Below the pieces are notes generated by a model. It was not told where the DNA came from. It did no database searches and saw nothing but the letters and a program-made list of their open reading frames with translations. The position numbers and the translations under genes were made by a program. From Litsea cubeba (taxonomy: Eukaryota > Streptophyta > Magnoliopsida > Laurales > Lauraceae): a stretch of 64,000 bases of DNA. Of the stretch, positions 48,886 to 59,812 are shown one piece after another (position 1 is the first letter of the stretch; each line of letters opens with the position of its first letter). The DNA is taken from assembly GCA_012931725.1 (NCBI GenBank), contig CM022949.1, positions 60,388,106 through 60,452,105 on the forward strand, read 5' to 3'.

Positions 48886-49355
48886 TCTTTAAACCCCATT
48901 CTGGAGGACTCATTCACAAGATAACAGATTCGAACCCATCTATGCTCCAAACCCACTTCAACAAATCCAAACAAGAAACCACAGATTGCAAAATAGCATT
49001 CAAAGATTTCGATGTCAACAGAAAAAGGAATCATTGCAGAAGTAGAAGAAATCCCAAAAACCCTAAGCAGAGAAAGTTGAGAGGTATCTTGAGATGGTGA
49101 GAGTGAGCCGAGAGATGCAAATTGGTGACTTGAGGCAGATATCATCAACCAGCCAACGATGGTACGTAGTTTCTTCCTGGGTTATCAGGTCACCCGAAAC
49201 CCGAACCCGATAACTCGGTAACCCGGTGACCCGGGAACCCGATAACCCGGTTTTACTTAACAGGGTTATCGGACCGGGTTCAGATGTCTTAAAAAATACC
49301 GGGTCGGGTCAAACCCGGTCCGATAACCCGGAACCCGACCCGATGTGCACCCCTA

Positions 49356-49565
49356 CTCGGCGGGCCGTTTACCGAACCTAATGGTTGGAAAATCCTATGC
49401 TTCCCTTATAATTTTATAACCGGGAGTCCTTGCGAACCGTCAATTCCGTCAAGTTACCTTACCCTCGAGAAAAGTGCTCTCGCAAGTTTTCACATTTTTT
49501 CAGGGGCCGTTTCCCGTTTCGGACCCCCAGCGGGCTGAAGTGTTAGAAAATCCTGTCCGATGTTT
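49356..49565 (-). repeat. Single inverted copy of the 171-bp satellite monomer
   Basis: Words such as GGCGGGCCGTTT, GGTTGGAAAATCCTA, AACCGGGAGTCC, GCGAACCGTCA, CCCTCGAG and GGCCGTTTCCCGTTTCGG occur in the reverse-complement order of the array at 61639-63261. It is diverged, and about 1.2 monomers are present. Confidence 0.85.
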
Positions 49566-49870
49566 ATTTTACGTCAGTAAAAACTATCAGATACTATTAT
49601 CGACGAATTATATGACGTTGGTAAAATGACCATTTACTGATGTTATTTGTAAAACGTTGGGGTACTGTTTAATTTATAATTTTTAGAAAAATTAAAAATC
49701 ATAGTCCTTATAACGACGATGAAAAAATTATTTACCCGACGAAAATTAGCTCGGTTGGTAGAGGATTGGAAGAGGTTTCAAATAATAAAATAAAATAATT
49801 TTCTCGACAAAAAAATAGTATTATGCTGAAAAAAAATATGTGGAAATATCCCCCCGATTTTTCCCTCGCC
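49566..49870. other. Remnant of CACTA subterminal repeats
   Basis: Decayed hairpin words (TTTACGTCAGTAAA, TTATCGACG, GACGTTGGTAAA, TTTACTGATG) continue the left subterminal region after the nested element. Confidence 0.6.
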
Positions 49871-49894
49871 CGCCAACCGAATCCCCTTTTCCCC

Positions 49895-50245
49895 CCCCTT
49901 TTCTCTCTTCCTCGGCTGTCTCCTCACGCGCTGCGCTCTCACTCTGCATATCCCATCTCTCTAGTCTATTCACTCCATCGAGGGGGTCTGCTATCTTCTC
50001 TTCTTCTTCTCTCATATATTCCTCTCCCCGATCTGTGCACTGCTCTCTATCTCTCTCGTCCTTTTCTATTCCTCGCGCTCCTCGACCGTCGATCCGGCGA
50101 TCTCAGTGCGACTGCAGTCATCTATTCTCTCTCTCTCGATCGGGCGACCCTCTCGTCTCTGTCTCTCTCTCTCTCTCTCGATCGGTCGAGATCGGTGGGC
50201 CGTCCCCTCTCTGCTATCTCACTCTCCCCCTCTCTGCTATCTTCT

Positions 50246-50286
<41 letters not shown>

Positions 50287-50555
50287 CGGTCGAGATCGGT
50301 GGGCGTCCCTCTCTGCTATCTCACTCTCGCCCCCTCTTGCTATATCTATCTCTCTCTCTCTCTCTCTCCTCTCTCTTCTCTCTCTCTCTCTCTCTCTCGA
50401 TCGGTCGAGATCTGTGGGCCGCTCTCCATCTCGCTTTTCTCTCTGCTCTCTCTCTGTTCTCTCTCACTCTCTCGATCTGCTCTCTCTCTCTCTGTTTCTC
50501 TCTCTCGGTTGAGATCGCTCTCTCGATCTGCTCTCTCTCTGTTCTCTCCTCTGTT

Positions 50556-50604
<49 letters not shown>

Positions 50605-50800
50605 CGAGATCGGTGGGCCGCTCTCCATCTTGCTCTTTCTCTCTGCTCTCTCTCTGTTCTCTCTCACTCTCTCGCTCGCTCTCTCGATCTGCTCTCTCTC
50701 TTGCTCTCTCTCTGTTCTCTCACTCTCTCGCTCGCTCTCTCGATCTGCTCTCTCTCTCTGTTGCTCCCTCATCTCTCTCTCTCTGCCCGACAACGACCGT
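49895..50800 (+). repeat. TC-rich microsatellite/minisatellite, possible transposase promoter and 5' UTR
   Basis: Long (TC)n runs are punctuated by four copies of a TCGATCGGTCGAGATCGGTG or TCTGTG-type unit near 50157, 50280, 50397 and 50598, and by CGATCTGCTCTC words. The DNA is open in all three plus frames for hundreds of bases, giving Ser/Leu/Arg repeats; these are not genes. About 50 bp downstream, CTCTGCAGGTAATG looks like a 5' splice site of an untranslated exon. CT-rich leaders are common in plant transcripts, so this may start the TNP2 transcript. Confidence 0.6.
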
Positions 50801-50879
50801 CGCTCGAAGTGAAACCGGGACTCTCGCCGCTGTCCCTGCTCGGTTAGAGAATCTGCCATTGCATCTCCCCACTCTGCAG

Positions 50880-53050
50880 GTAATGTCTCATTCTCATCTC
50901 TTCTCTCTTCATCCCTATCTGATATGGTTATTTGGTTGACAGCCGCCCCCTCAACTTGTGTTTTTCCCTTTCATAACATGATGGAATTGGAGAAGTTACA
51001 AAGGTTTTTGCCTTTTGCTTGTTTGCCGTTCAAAATTCAACAAAGAAATGTTTCATCAAGAGAGGCTATGATGCTAAGATGATTCAATGCAATATCATCT
51101 GGTTTCAGAGATTGATGATGCATTCATTTCAGGGTATCAACTTGAAAACCAATTCAGTATAGTAGCTTGGTGGCAATGTTTTGATCATGCTTTTAAAACA
51201 AGGCTTTGTCAAAGCTCTTATCAAATGTTAGGCTAAATAACTCCATCAACATGCCACATAATGAGCACTGCAACACCAATGTCACTTTTAAGTTTGCTTA
51301 ATTTTCTTATTTTAGAAAGTGTTGATTAAATGTTAAGCTCAACTCATATGCCTGTTATCAAGGACATGGGGCACAATAGATGGCCCACATTTTGGATGAG
51401 AAATGACAATAGTTTTTGCAAGAATAGGACATTTGACCATTTCAGTGATTTTTTTTCTCTTTCGAAATTATCGCACTGGGATATCTTCAACTGGTTCCAT
51501 TGAAATATTATCAAGAGATATCATGGAAAGTATTTTATTCTGAGTTTCTCATGATTTTGTCTTGGTATTTTGTTCAAAAGTGGAAGGATTTCATGCCATT
51601 GCTCTTTATGCATTTTATTCTTAGATTTGTGTTTAATAGAATTTTTTAAGTAGGTGCTTGTGGGGCATTTTCCCTTGCTGTGGAAGGAATTCACCATATG
51701 AAGATAAGAAAGTAAGAAACAAATCCATGCTGAAAAGTGCAAGCACTGGGAATTGGTACCATATAATCAGAGATGGATTCAAATATTGGATACTTAGGAA
51801 GAGAGAATCAAATATTGGATGATTAAGAACTATACAAGTACCACCCATCTAGCTGTTTTTTATTCTTTTTCCTTTTCTTTTTACACTTCAGCTTTGCAAG
51901 AAAATGATACCCTTACCATTGCAGAAGCTCCAATCTGTAGATATAAATTTGAAATATTTAATGCATTAGCTAGAATCTCTAGATTTCTTTTTACTTAAAA
52001 AACCATTTACACAGATCATTAAAACATAGTATTAATTGGAGATTATAGAATATCTGTCCAATCAAAACAATAACAGAGGAAAATCATAAAATTAATGTCA
52101 GTTATGGGATCCAACCTCTATTTGAGGATGGAAGAGAATGCCCCAATCCCACGAACAGGCTGGGTTTTGATCAGTCTACCGTTTCAACATTTTCCATCCA
52201 ACTTCATTTCATTTGATAGAGCTTAACAATCCTAATGAGGCCAATTTCTTAGATATTTAATGTACTAAATCTCCGTTTATGTTAAGCCCCATCTTATACA
52301 AGAGCACGTTTAGGATTAATCAAGAATAATAATAATAAAAAAAAAAAAAACTGTTCCTTACAGCTTGCTGTTTGGGGTGCTAATTAGTGGGACGTCCATG
52401 CGGCCATGCGGCCATGCACAAGCAAGGGATGATGATGTATCAGAAAATGCATAAAACCTAATGCATATGAAACTGATAAACACAAACAGGGGAAATATTA
52501 TATACACAATTCTTTGGGATCAAAGAAGTATGATTGTGATAAGGATTGTCGCTTCATATTCTAGGTCCCCCATTGTTTCCAGTGTGACAAAGATTTTTAA
52601 GAAGTTGAGAAGCATAGATTCCAATTGCAATCCTCAATGGGCCAATTAGTGACTTTTAGGCCCGTTAATAAACAGTTCAATTCAACCCTAATTTTGATAT
52701 TAGGAGGGGGTGTTAATGGACTTGTCCCCAGCACAACGAACCCCTCCCTGTCTATCGGTGGCTAGTTTTGGGAATAAGTATCAGCCCAATATTCTGAAAT
52801 TTATTTGATGTAATCTATGGTTTCATAGTCTCTAATATGAGGGCTCATGTATTAAAACAATATGACATGTTCAGTTTAGAACCCGTTCAAAATTCACTTA
52901 TTAGGAGTGAATTTTGAATAGTCCCCATTTTTGGGACTGTCTTGTATGTCATGCTCCCACTTAGGCTGGTGTCAACTACTGAAGCAATGTATTTGTTTGT
53001 TATAAGAAATTTTGCTTTGTTTATCTTCTATTGTTCTCCGGGTGCATACT
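50880..53050. other. Non-coding segment of CACTA interior
   Basis: No gene was recognised. It may include a long first intron of the transposase gene plus other insertions. Sequence near 52680-52960 (GGAGGGGGTGTTAATGG..., then GGAGTGAATTTTGAATAG) looks retrotransposon-like but is too short to assign. Confidence 0.35.
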
Positions 53051-53237
53051 TAGACTGTATAAATTATAGTCTATTTCGTGTACTCGGAAGACCGATGGGA
53101 GATGCTGCCGAAATTCTTTTGAACACATGATGCATTTGTTTGCGTCGTTGACATAGTGGGACGTCGCATACAAGAACGGGGTAGGAAGCCTGACCGGTGT
53201 AATAAGGGTAGAGACATTTAGATAGGAACCCGGTTAT

Positions 53238-53325
53238 AAGCGTCCTGGAAAGAATCTTGATGTTTACTTGAGACCTCTGATAGACGAGGTGAAGGTATTG
53301 TGGGATGATGGAGTACAGACTCGTC
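53238..53325 (+). pseudogene. Fragment of a second TNP2-type transposase
   Basis: The frame reads KRPGKNLDVYLRPLIDEV then KVLWDDGVQTR, which is the TNP2 word PGKN-DVYLRPL-DELK-LW. The same domain occurs in its proper place in the main copy at about 54720-54815 (PGNDIDVYLRPLVDELKELW). This scrap, upstream of the N-terminal part of the main copy, is therefore out of order. Confidence 0.75.
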
Positions 53326-53639
53326 ATTTCTTGGTCTATTTTTGCACTTGCACTCCCTAGTCTACATGCAGACCTTATCATTTCTAATGAATGCACCTGA
53401 GTGCCCCCACATCCCAGACCACACATTGGTTAATAGATATTCTTTTACACATGGATTTGCTTTCCTTTTCTTAAATACATTCATTGGACATAGGCTATAA
53501 GAAAAATGGATACATTGGCCGTAGGTTCGGTATACTTGAGCATTTGTGAAACGAACATATGAGTAGAGTGGAGAATTCTTGAAACCCCAAAGCATGCACA
53601 TAAATGCTCATATCTAATTGCTATTTACTTGGGATATGA

Positions 53640-56600
53640 CCAGATATGGACAGGAGTTGGATATTACGTTATCAGAACCGATTTATGCGGAGTACATAGA
53701 TGGGGTGATCTCATTTATTGATTTTGCAAAGGCGAATTCGGGCGGTGCGGTGTTGATTAGGTGCCCGTTGTAATGATTGCTTGTAACCATATGATGCAGG
53801 ACTATGATACAGTGAGAAGGCATTTGTACATTAACGGAATGATGGTCTCATAAATGCGGTGGATATATCACGGGGAACCCATAGTTCAACCCGATGATTC
53901 GGATGAGAGCGAGGCTGAATCAGAAGATAATCATGATGAATACGATGAGTTGATAGAGGACCATCGTAGGGGAACTTATTTGGATGAAGATACTCGAGAG
54001 AGGGATGATGTGCATGATTTTGAAAATTGTTGAGGCTTCTCAGCGTGGCTTGTACCCAGGATGCAAAAGCTCGGATACTTTGTTATCGTTTGTCATCAAG
54101 GTATTGCATGTGAAGGTAGAAAGTGGGTGCAGCAATAAGTCATTCGACAAGGTTCTGCAGATTTTTAAAGGACTTTTTACCCGAAGGTCATGTGGTGCCG
54201 GCATCGGTTTACGAGGCGAGAAATTATTGCGTGACATTGGGCATGGGATACTAAGAACAATAGATGCTTGCAAACACAATTGTGTGCTATATTGGAAGGA
54301 GAATGCTCAATTGGATAAATGTCCAGAATGCGAAGAGCCTAGGTACAAGGTCAGTGATGGCAAGCGAAAGAAGATCCCTCATAAGGTGCTCCGTTACTTC
54401 CCATTGATGCCGAGGTTACGCAGATTGTATATGTCAAGGAAGACAGCCACAGAGATGAGATGGCATAGTGATAAGCGGGTTGATGATGGGATAGCGCGGC
54501 ATCCGGCTGATTCAGTGGAATGGAAAGAATTTGATATGAAATATCCAGAGTTTGCCCAAGAGACACGTAATGTGAGACTGGGGTTAGCCACCGATGGATT
54601 CAATCCTTTTGGTAACAATGAGCACCTCGTATAGCATGTGGCCTGTCATACTTATGCCTTATAATTTGCCACCATGGATGTGCATGAGGAGCCATTCTTG
54701 ATGATGTCATTACTCAATTCCAGGACCTCACTCACCGGGAAACGATATCGATGTATATCTGAGGCCCTTGGTTGATGAGTTGAAGGAGTTGTGGGATCAT
54801 GGTGTATCTACTTATGATGCCTCCTACTAAGGAAATCTTTCAAATGCATGCGGCTTGTGATGTGACGATAAATGACTTTCCTGTATATGGTAACTTGTCT
54901 GGGTGGAGCACAAAGGGTTATAACGCTTGCCCCTCGTGTAATGACAGCTCTTTAGGGGTGAAGTTGAAAGATCAGATTGGTTACATTGGCCATCGAAAAT
55001 ACTTGGGAACTAACCACCAACTGGCGTAGAAGCAAGCCTTCAACGGCTCAGCATGAGACGTGAAAAGAATTCTTTGGATCTACCGGTGGCAGAAGGTACT
55101 GGACCAACTCGAAGAGCTAGCGCTGGTCAAAGTTTGGCAAGAATAACCAAAAGACCGCGGACTTATGGAGAACTGAATTGGACAAGAAAAGCATCCTATT
55201 TGAATGGCCTGATTGGAAGTGCAAAAGACTCCGACACAACCTTGATCCTATGCACATTGAGAAGAACGTCTGTGTAGCTTTGGTTGGAACAATTTTGGGC
55301 ATCAAGGGCAAAAACAAGGACACCGAGAAAGCGCGTAAGGATTTGAAAAATATGGGCATCAGACCAGAGTTGCATCTAGTGGAGAGAGGTGATGGATCAA
55401 GCTTGAAGCCGCGTGCCTCTTACACTCTGGAGCCAAAACATAGAGATGAATTTTTTTGAATTCTTGAAAATCCATCAAATACCCGGAACGGCTATGCGGC
55501 GAACCTCTCGAGGTGTGTAACATCGAAAAATGATAAATTAGCTGGTTTGAAAAGCCATGATTGCCACGTCCTTATCCAACGCATCCTTCCTATTGGCATG
55601 CGCGGCTTTCTGAATAAGGATACCTGTACTACATTGTTTTGAGTTAGGCAGCTTTTTTCCAAGACCTATGCTCGAAAACACAGAGACAAGAAGATTTGAA
55701 AAAATTGGAGGAGCGGATAGTTTTTCATATTGTGCAAGGCTTGAGAGGATCTTTCCTCCTGCTTTCTTTGATGTGATGGTCCATCTATCGGTTCACTTGC
55801 CACGCGACGGCCATGCTTGGTGGACCTGTGCAATATCGGTGGATGTATCCGATTGAAAGGTAATAGTTGATGTGATTGATTAATTATTTATGTATTAATT
55901 CTATTGCCTTCCATTGGAAATCATAGTTGTTATCATTGATTGTTTAAAGGTTTCTGAAGACCCTAAAAGGGTACGTTCGCAACCGAGCTCGGCCTGAAGG
56001 TTCGATTGCGGAGGCCTACATTGTCAAAGAGTGTCTCACTTTTTGCTCAATGTATTTAAGGCAGACTGATCGAGTAGATCGTTATGATGATGGTGGCGAA
56101 CGTGGCCCAGGGATGTCGGTCTTCACACAAATTGTCCGTCCCATTGGGTTGATGCCAAGGGCACATGATCCTTCTCAAAAAGCTCGTGACATGGCTCATT
56201 GGTTTGTGCTGAATAATTGCCCCGAGGTGTTGCCATATCTACAGTATGTGCTTCAATCTAAACATATTTGTACAATGCTTGTTGATTCCTTTATTCATTA
56301 TCTACTTTTATTTATTCAGTAAAAACTATCTTGAGTAGGGAACACAAGAATTTAGTGCAAGATCAAAGATGTGGAGATGTCGGGCAGATACAACGAAGAG
56401 AATTTTCAAAATGGTTCAAACAACGTGTAAGACATATAAAATATGTTCATTTTAATTGCTAGTTATTATTGGATTTGTTTTAAAATAACATTAGTTCAAT
56501 GCATTTGACTTAATCTTCCTATGTAGATGAATCAATTGCGAACCCTAGGTTCACCAGAAGCTTCTGATGAGATGTGGTCATTAGCAAATGGCCCTAGGTC

Positions 56601-57269
56601 CCAAGTGAATCTTTATCAGGGTTGTGATTGCAATTGTGTCCGATACCACACTAAAGACCGTGAGAAGTGTCGTAGGAGCCAGAGTAGCGGCGTGGTCGTG
56701 GAAGGGGAATACGAAGGGGAGAAACATGACTACTATGGCTACATTTGTAAAGTCTGGGAATTGTCCTATCGACACGGGTGGGTAAGGTGGTCTTATTTGA
56801 ATGTGAATGGTACAACACTAGTACCAAGCACAAGGTAAACATCGAAGACCATGTTACAAGCATTGATATCACTGGTCGTTGGTGTATGGATGATCCATTT
56901 GTCCTACCAAGTCAGGTGACACAAGTCTTCTACGTCAATGACACCAGCAGGGGAAAAAATTGGAGGGTCGTAGAACGGGTCAAGCCTCGGGGAGCATGGG
57001 ATGTACCTGCTAAGCGGGATGACGACGACGACGATTGTGATGTGCCTGTTGATGCATTTCAGCAGGACGAAATGACATTTGTTGTCCCAGTCCTCGTCGA
57101 TGGTACTAGTGTCCAATATTCTAGGGATGATATAGATCCTGAGATCGTTCTCGGTGATGAGTCAGCGGACAAGGATGACCAAGACGAGGATGAAACACTG
57201 GCGGAGTACGAAGATGAAGAAACTGATGTTCATAGTGAGGAAGATGATGACATTGAATATGACATGTAG
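53640..57269 (+). pseudogene. TNP2-type CACTA transposase (tnp2, DUF4218, DUF4216), broken
   Basis: Order along the strand: transposase-associated domain (EYIDGVISFIDFAKANSGGA, then HLYINGMM) at 53.68-53.87 kb; TNP2 core with CKHNCVLYWKENAQLDKCPECE, FPLMPRLRRLYMS and RLGLATDGFNPFG-type words; MHAACDVTINDFPVYGNLSGW; LRHNLDPMHIEKNVC; DUF4218 with LERIFPPAFFDVMVHLSVHL, WMYPIER and LKGYVRNRARPEGSIAEAYI; DUF4216 with VVLFECEWYN and DDPFVLPSQVTQVFY. It ends in an acidic tail and a stop at 57267. Introns are visible at 55859-55948 (AAG/gtaata) and 56430-56526 (CGT/gtaaga). In-frame stops (53849, 55028) and frame changes near 54640, 54830, 55030, 55500 and 56778 destroy the product, which in an intact element would catalyse cut-and-paste transposition. 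Confidence 0.9.
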
Positions 57270-57441
57270 TGTTTGTTTCAAGTTTTGCACATGTAACGAT
57301 TAAGTAAATTAATAAAGATCTTATCTTACATAATGACATTGTCTTCAATTTCATTTTCTCTTCTGATTTGTTCATATATGGATAAAAAGTTTTTTACATT
57401 TCACATTTTAATCCTATTTATATATATCATAGTTGCAAGAG

Positions 57442-59812
57442 ATGCCAAACAGAGGGAAAAAATGGGTCAAACCAGGAGAGTTGTCACGTCAAGTGCAAGC
57501 TTCCAATTATTTATTAAAGAGAAAACAGACAATTAAACAGAATGCAGAAAAACTTGCATCTCTAGGGCTCCAACGGACCGCACGTGCTATATTTGGTTCG
57601 GTTAAAGGGACAAACGAGAAGGGAAAGAAGAATGTCATTGGGAATGATAAGATGGAGAACTACATTCCCACAGAAGATGATGATGTAGATGATGATACAT
57701 CTCGGTCTCAATCGGATGAGGTAATCGTTATGTGAATGTCATGACATGTACTTTAAAAATATCATTTTTGATGTTGAAACTCGTGCTAAAATGATTTCCA
57801 TTTCCATTTAATGTAAGTTGTTGACGTTCACTGTACTAATACTCTTGATTTTTGCTATTAATTATTTATTTTCCTTGTCACTTTGCTCTAATCCAGATTG
57901 CAGATATGCCTCGGGCTAGTAGGGTGAAACGTGCTCGGACTATTGCAGCTGCACTCGGTTTAGCTGGTGTAGAGAGCACACATGAGCCCTTACCGACTCA
58001 GCCTCCGACCACACAACCCTCACCGACACAGCCTTCGACCACACAGCCCTCATCGACTCAGCCTCCGACCACAGAGCCCTTACCGACCCAGCCTCAACCG
58101 TCCCAGCTGCTGCTGAGTCCTCATACAGTGAGTAGCAGCGTAGGTGAGAACATTATGACATTTTTAAAATCATGAATTCACTTCAATTTAATGATATCTG
58201 TTCACTAACTCATTTACCGTTGTAATTGTAACAGCATCAGCCCCACTCTCTTCGCAACAGACTCGTGTAAGGGGTGTTACGCGAGGGAAGAATGCGACGA
58301 AGCTTAGAAGACAGCTGGGTCATAACATCCACGTTCCGATCTCCATCTCCAGCCATAGGCCAGAAGGGGAACATGCCCCATTACTGGTTAACCATCTTGG
58401 GTTAGCCATTAGAGAGGTTGCTCCGGTAAGGCCTCATGGTTGGAAGAAGCTTGAAAGTGGGATCAAGCATGCAGTTATTGCTACAGTTCAGGTAAACTGA
58501 AGCATAAGATGTCTACCCAAATTATTATAGTTGTGCGCCTCATTACAATATCTGATTATATTTTGTTATTACTAATCTTTGTATGGCTCTCCCCTAATTG
58601 CAGCAATTGTTTGATATCGGGGATTACGAGGGTGATATGCAGATCAGGGCGGACATTGACCGCCAATGCGGAGTTTTGTATAAGAGTTGGAAGTACGAGC
58701 TGCACAGTCACTACCTCGAGTTGTTGGAGCAGGGGGTTCCCCGACCCCAGGACCACCCGACATCGGGTTGTGATCCAGCTGATTGGCAGATGATGATCTC
58801 ACAATGCTGGGAGTCACCATCTTGGAAGGTAAATTCGGGATGTTATCTACAACAATTAATTATATTCCAACGTAATTCTATTAGTAATGATTTTATAAAT
58901 GACTGCTATTGTATTATTGCTTTTCTATGTAGGCGAAGTCTAAAAAGGCTCAAGAGAGTCGAGCCAAGTTGCCATATAATCATACGTGGCTCCAGATCAT
59001 TTGCATCGAGGATGTCTATGATGGTACTGATTATATTCATATGACGAGCATTGCATTAAGTTTATTAATTTATCAATATGTAGCTAGGTTCATATCTAAA
59101 CAAAGCCTTTTCAATTAACAGATGTCACAGAATGCCGGTCAAGCGCCGCCTATTACTCAGTTCTTCCGCGACACCCACTACAGACAAAAGAGTAATGAGT
59201 GGGTAAACGGAGTGGCTGAGCAGAGACATGTACGTTTGCTAATAAATAAATTAGAAATCGGAAAATAATGATCCTAGCTAAGCATTCTAAATCCCTTGTT
59301 GTTTTAAATGGCAGGATGCACTGGTGCAGCGGATTGAGGAGCAGTCGCAGCCCTCAGTCACAACTCCTATGAGCGAGGAGGAGATTGCTGTTGATGTGCT
59401 TGGGAAGAGGTCTGGATACTTAAATGGATATGGGATATATACAAGATCCTCTGCACAGTCTCGGGCAGCGCATTCTGAGGTGATTGCCTTGCGGGAGCAA
59501 GTGGCTGATCAGGCTAGGAGGCAGGCTGAGCAGGACAAGAGGCAGGCTGAACAAGACAAGAGGCAGGCTGAACAAGACTTGAGGCAGGCTGAGCAGGAGA
59601 AGAGGGTGGCTGAACAAGACAAGAGGGTGGCTGAGCAGGACAGAAGATATCATGCACTTGAGGCAATCATTAAACAGTTGGCATCTGCAACAGGGATAGA
59701 CCCGACCGGCTTATTGGACATCACGAGAGGGACCACTTCTGCTGGTGATGGCACAACTATTGGAGATCATGATGCAAACCTGGGTGGTGGGGGCGCTCAC
59801 CTAGGCCCATAG
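57442..59812 (+). CDS. TNPA-like CACTA protein (Transposase_24 type), 7 exons, nearly intact
   Basis: Exons: 57442-57720, 57897-58143, 58235-58491, 58604-58828, 58933-59023, 59122-59229, 59315-59812. All introns are GT-AG and all phases agree except exon 5, where two bases seem lost between YNHT and GSRSFASRM. The product would be about 568 aa. It begins MPNRGKKWVKPGELSRQ. A Pro/Thr/Gln repeat (TQPPTTQPSPTQPSTT) follows, then RVRGVTRGKNATKLRRQLGH, GDYEGDMQIRADIDRQCGVLYKSWK, FFRDTHYRQKSNEWV and the coiled-coil stretch RQAEQDK repeated. Such proteins accompany TNP2 in CACTA elements and bind the subterminal repeats. It follows the TNP2 pseudogene by 170 bp on the same strand. Apart from the exon 5 defect it reads clean, in contrast to TNP2. 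Confidence 0.8.
59517..59643 (+). repeat. 21-bp coding tandem repeat (heptad RQAEQDK), six copies
   Basis: AGGCAGGCTGAGCAGGACAAG-type units repeat six times in the last exon of the TNPA-like gene. They encode RQAEQDK, RQAEQDK, RQAEQDL, RQAEQEK, RVAEQDK and RVAEQDR. The seven-residue period makes a continuous charged coiled coil. Confidence 0.95.

Larger units (their letters stand above)
46649..49355. mobile_element. hAT-like element with long terminal inverted repeats, nested in CACTA
   Basis: The left end starts TAGGGGTGTACATCGAGTCG; the reverse complement of the right end starts TAGGGGTGCACATCGGGTCG. The match continues through GGGT(C/T)CCGGGTTATCGG, about 36 bp with three mismatches. Subterminal regions are dense in CCCGACCCG, GGTTAACCCG and ACCCGGTTA words. 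No transposase was recognised. Its flanks differ: the right flank is the 171-bp monomer family and the left is not. No target duplication is visible, so one edge was probably rearranged. Confidence 0.65.

Noticed and set aside
49823..50939. Three overlapping open frames of 229, 335 and 277 codons (plus strand) and one of 131 (minus) in the TC-rich block
   Set aside because: (TC)n DNA is open in every frame and yields only Ser/Leu/Arg repeats. There is no domain, no frame preference and no independent support.
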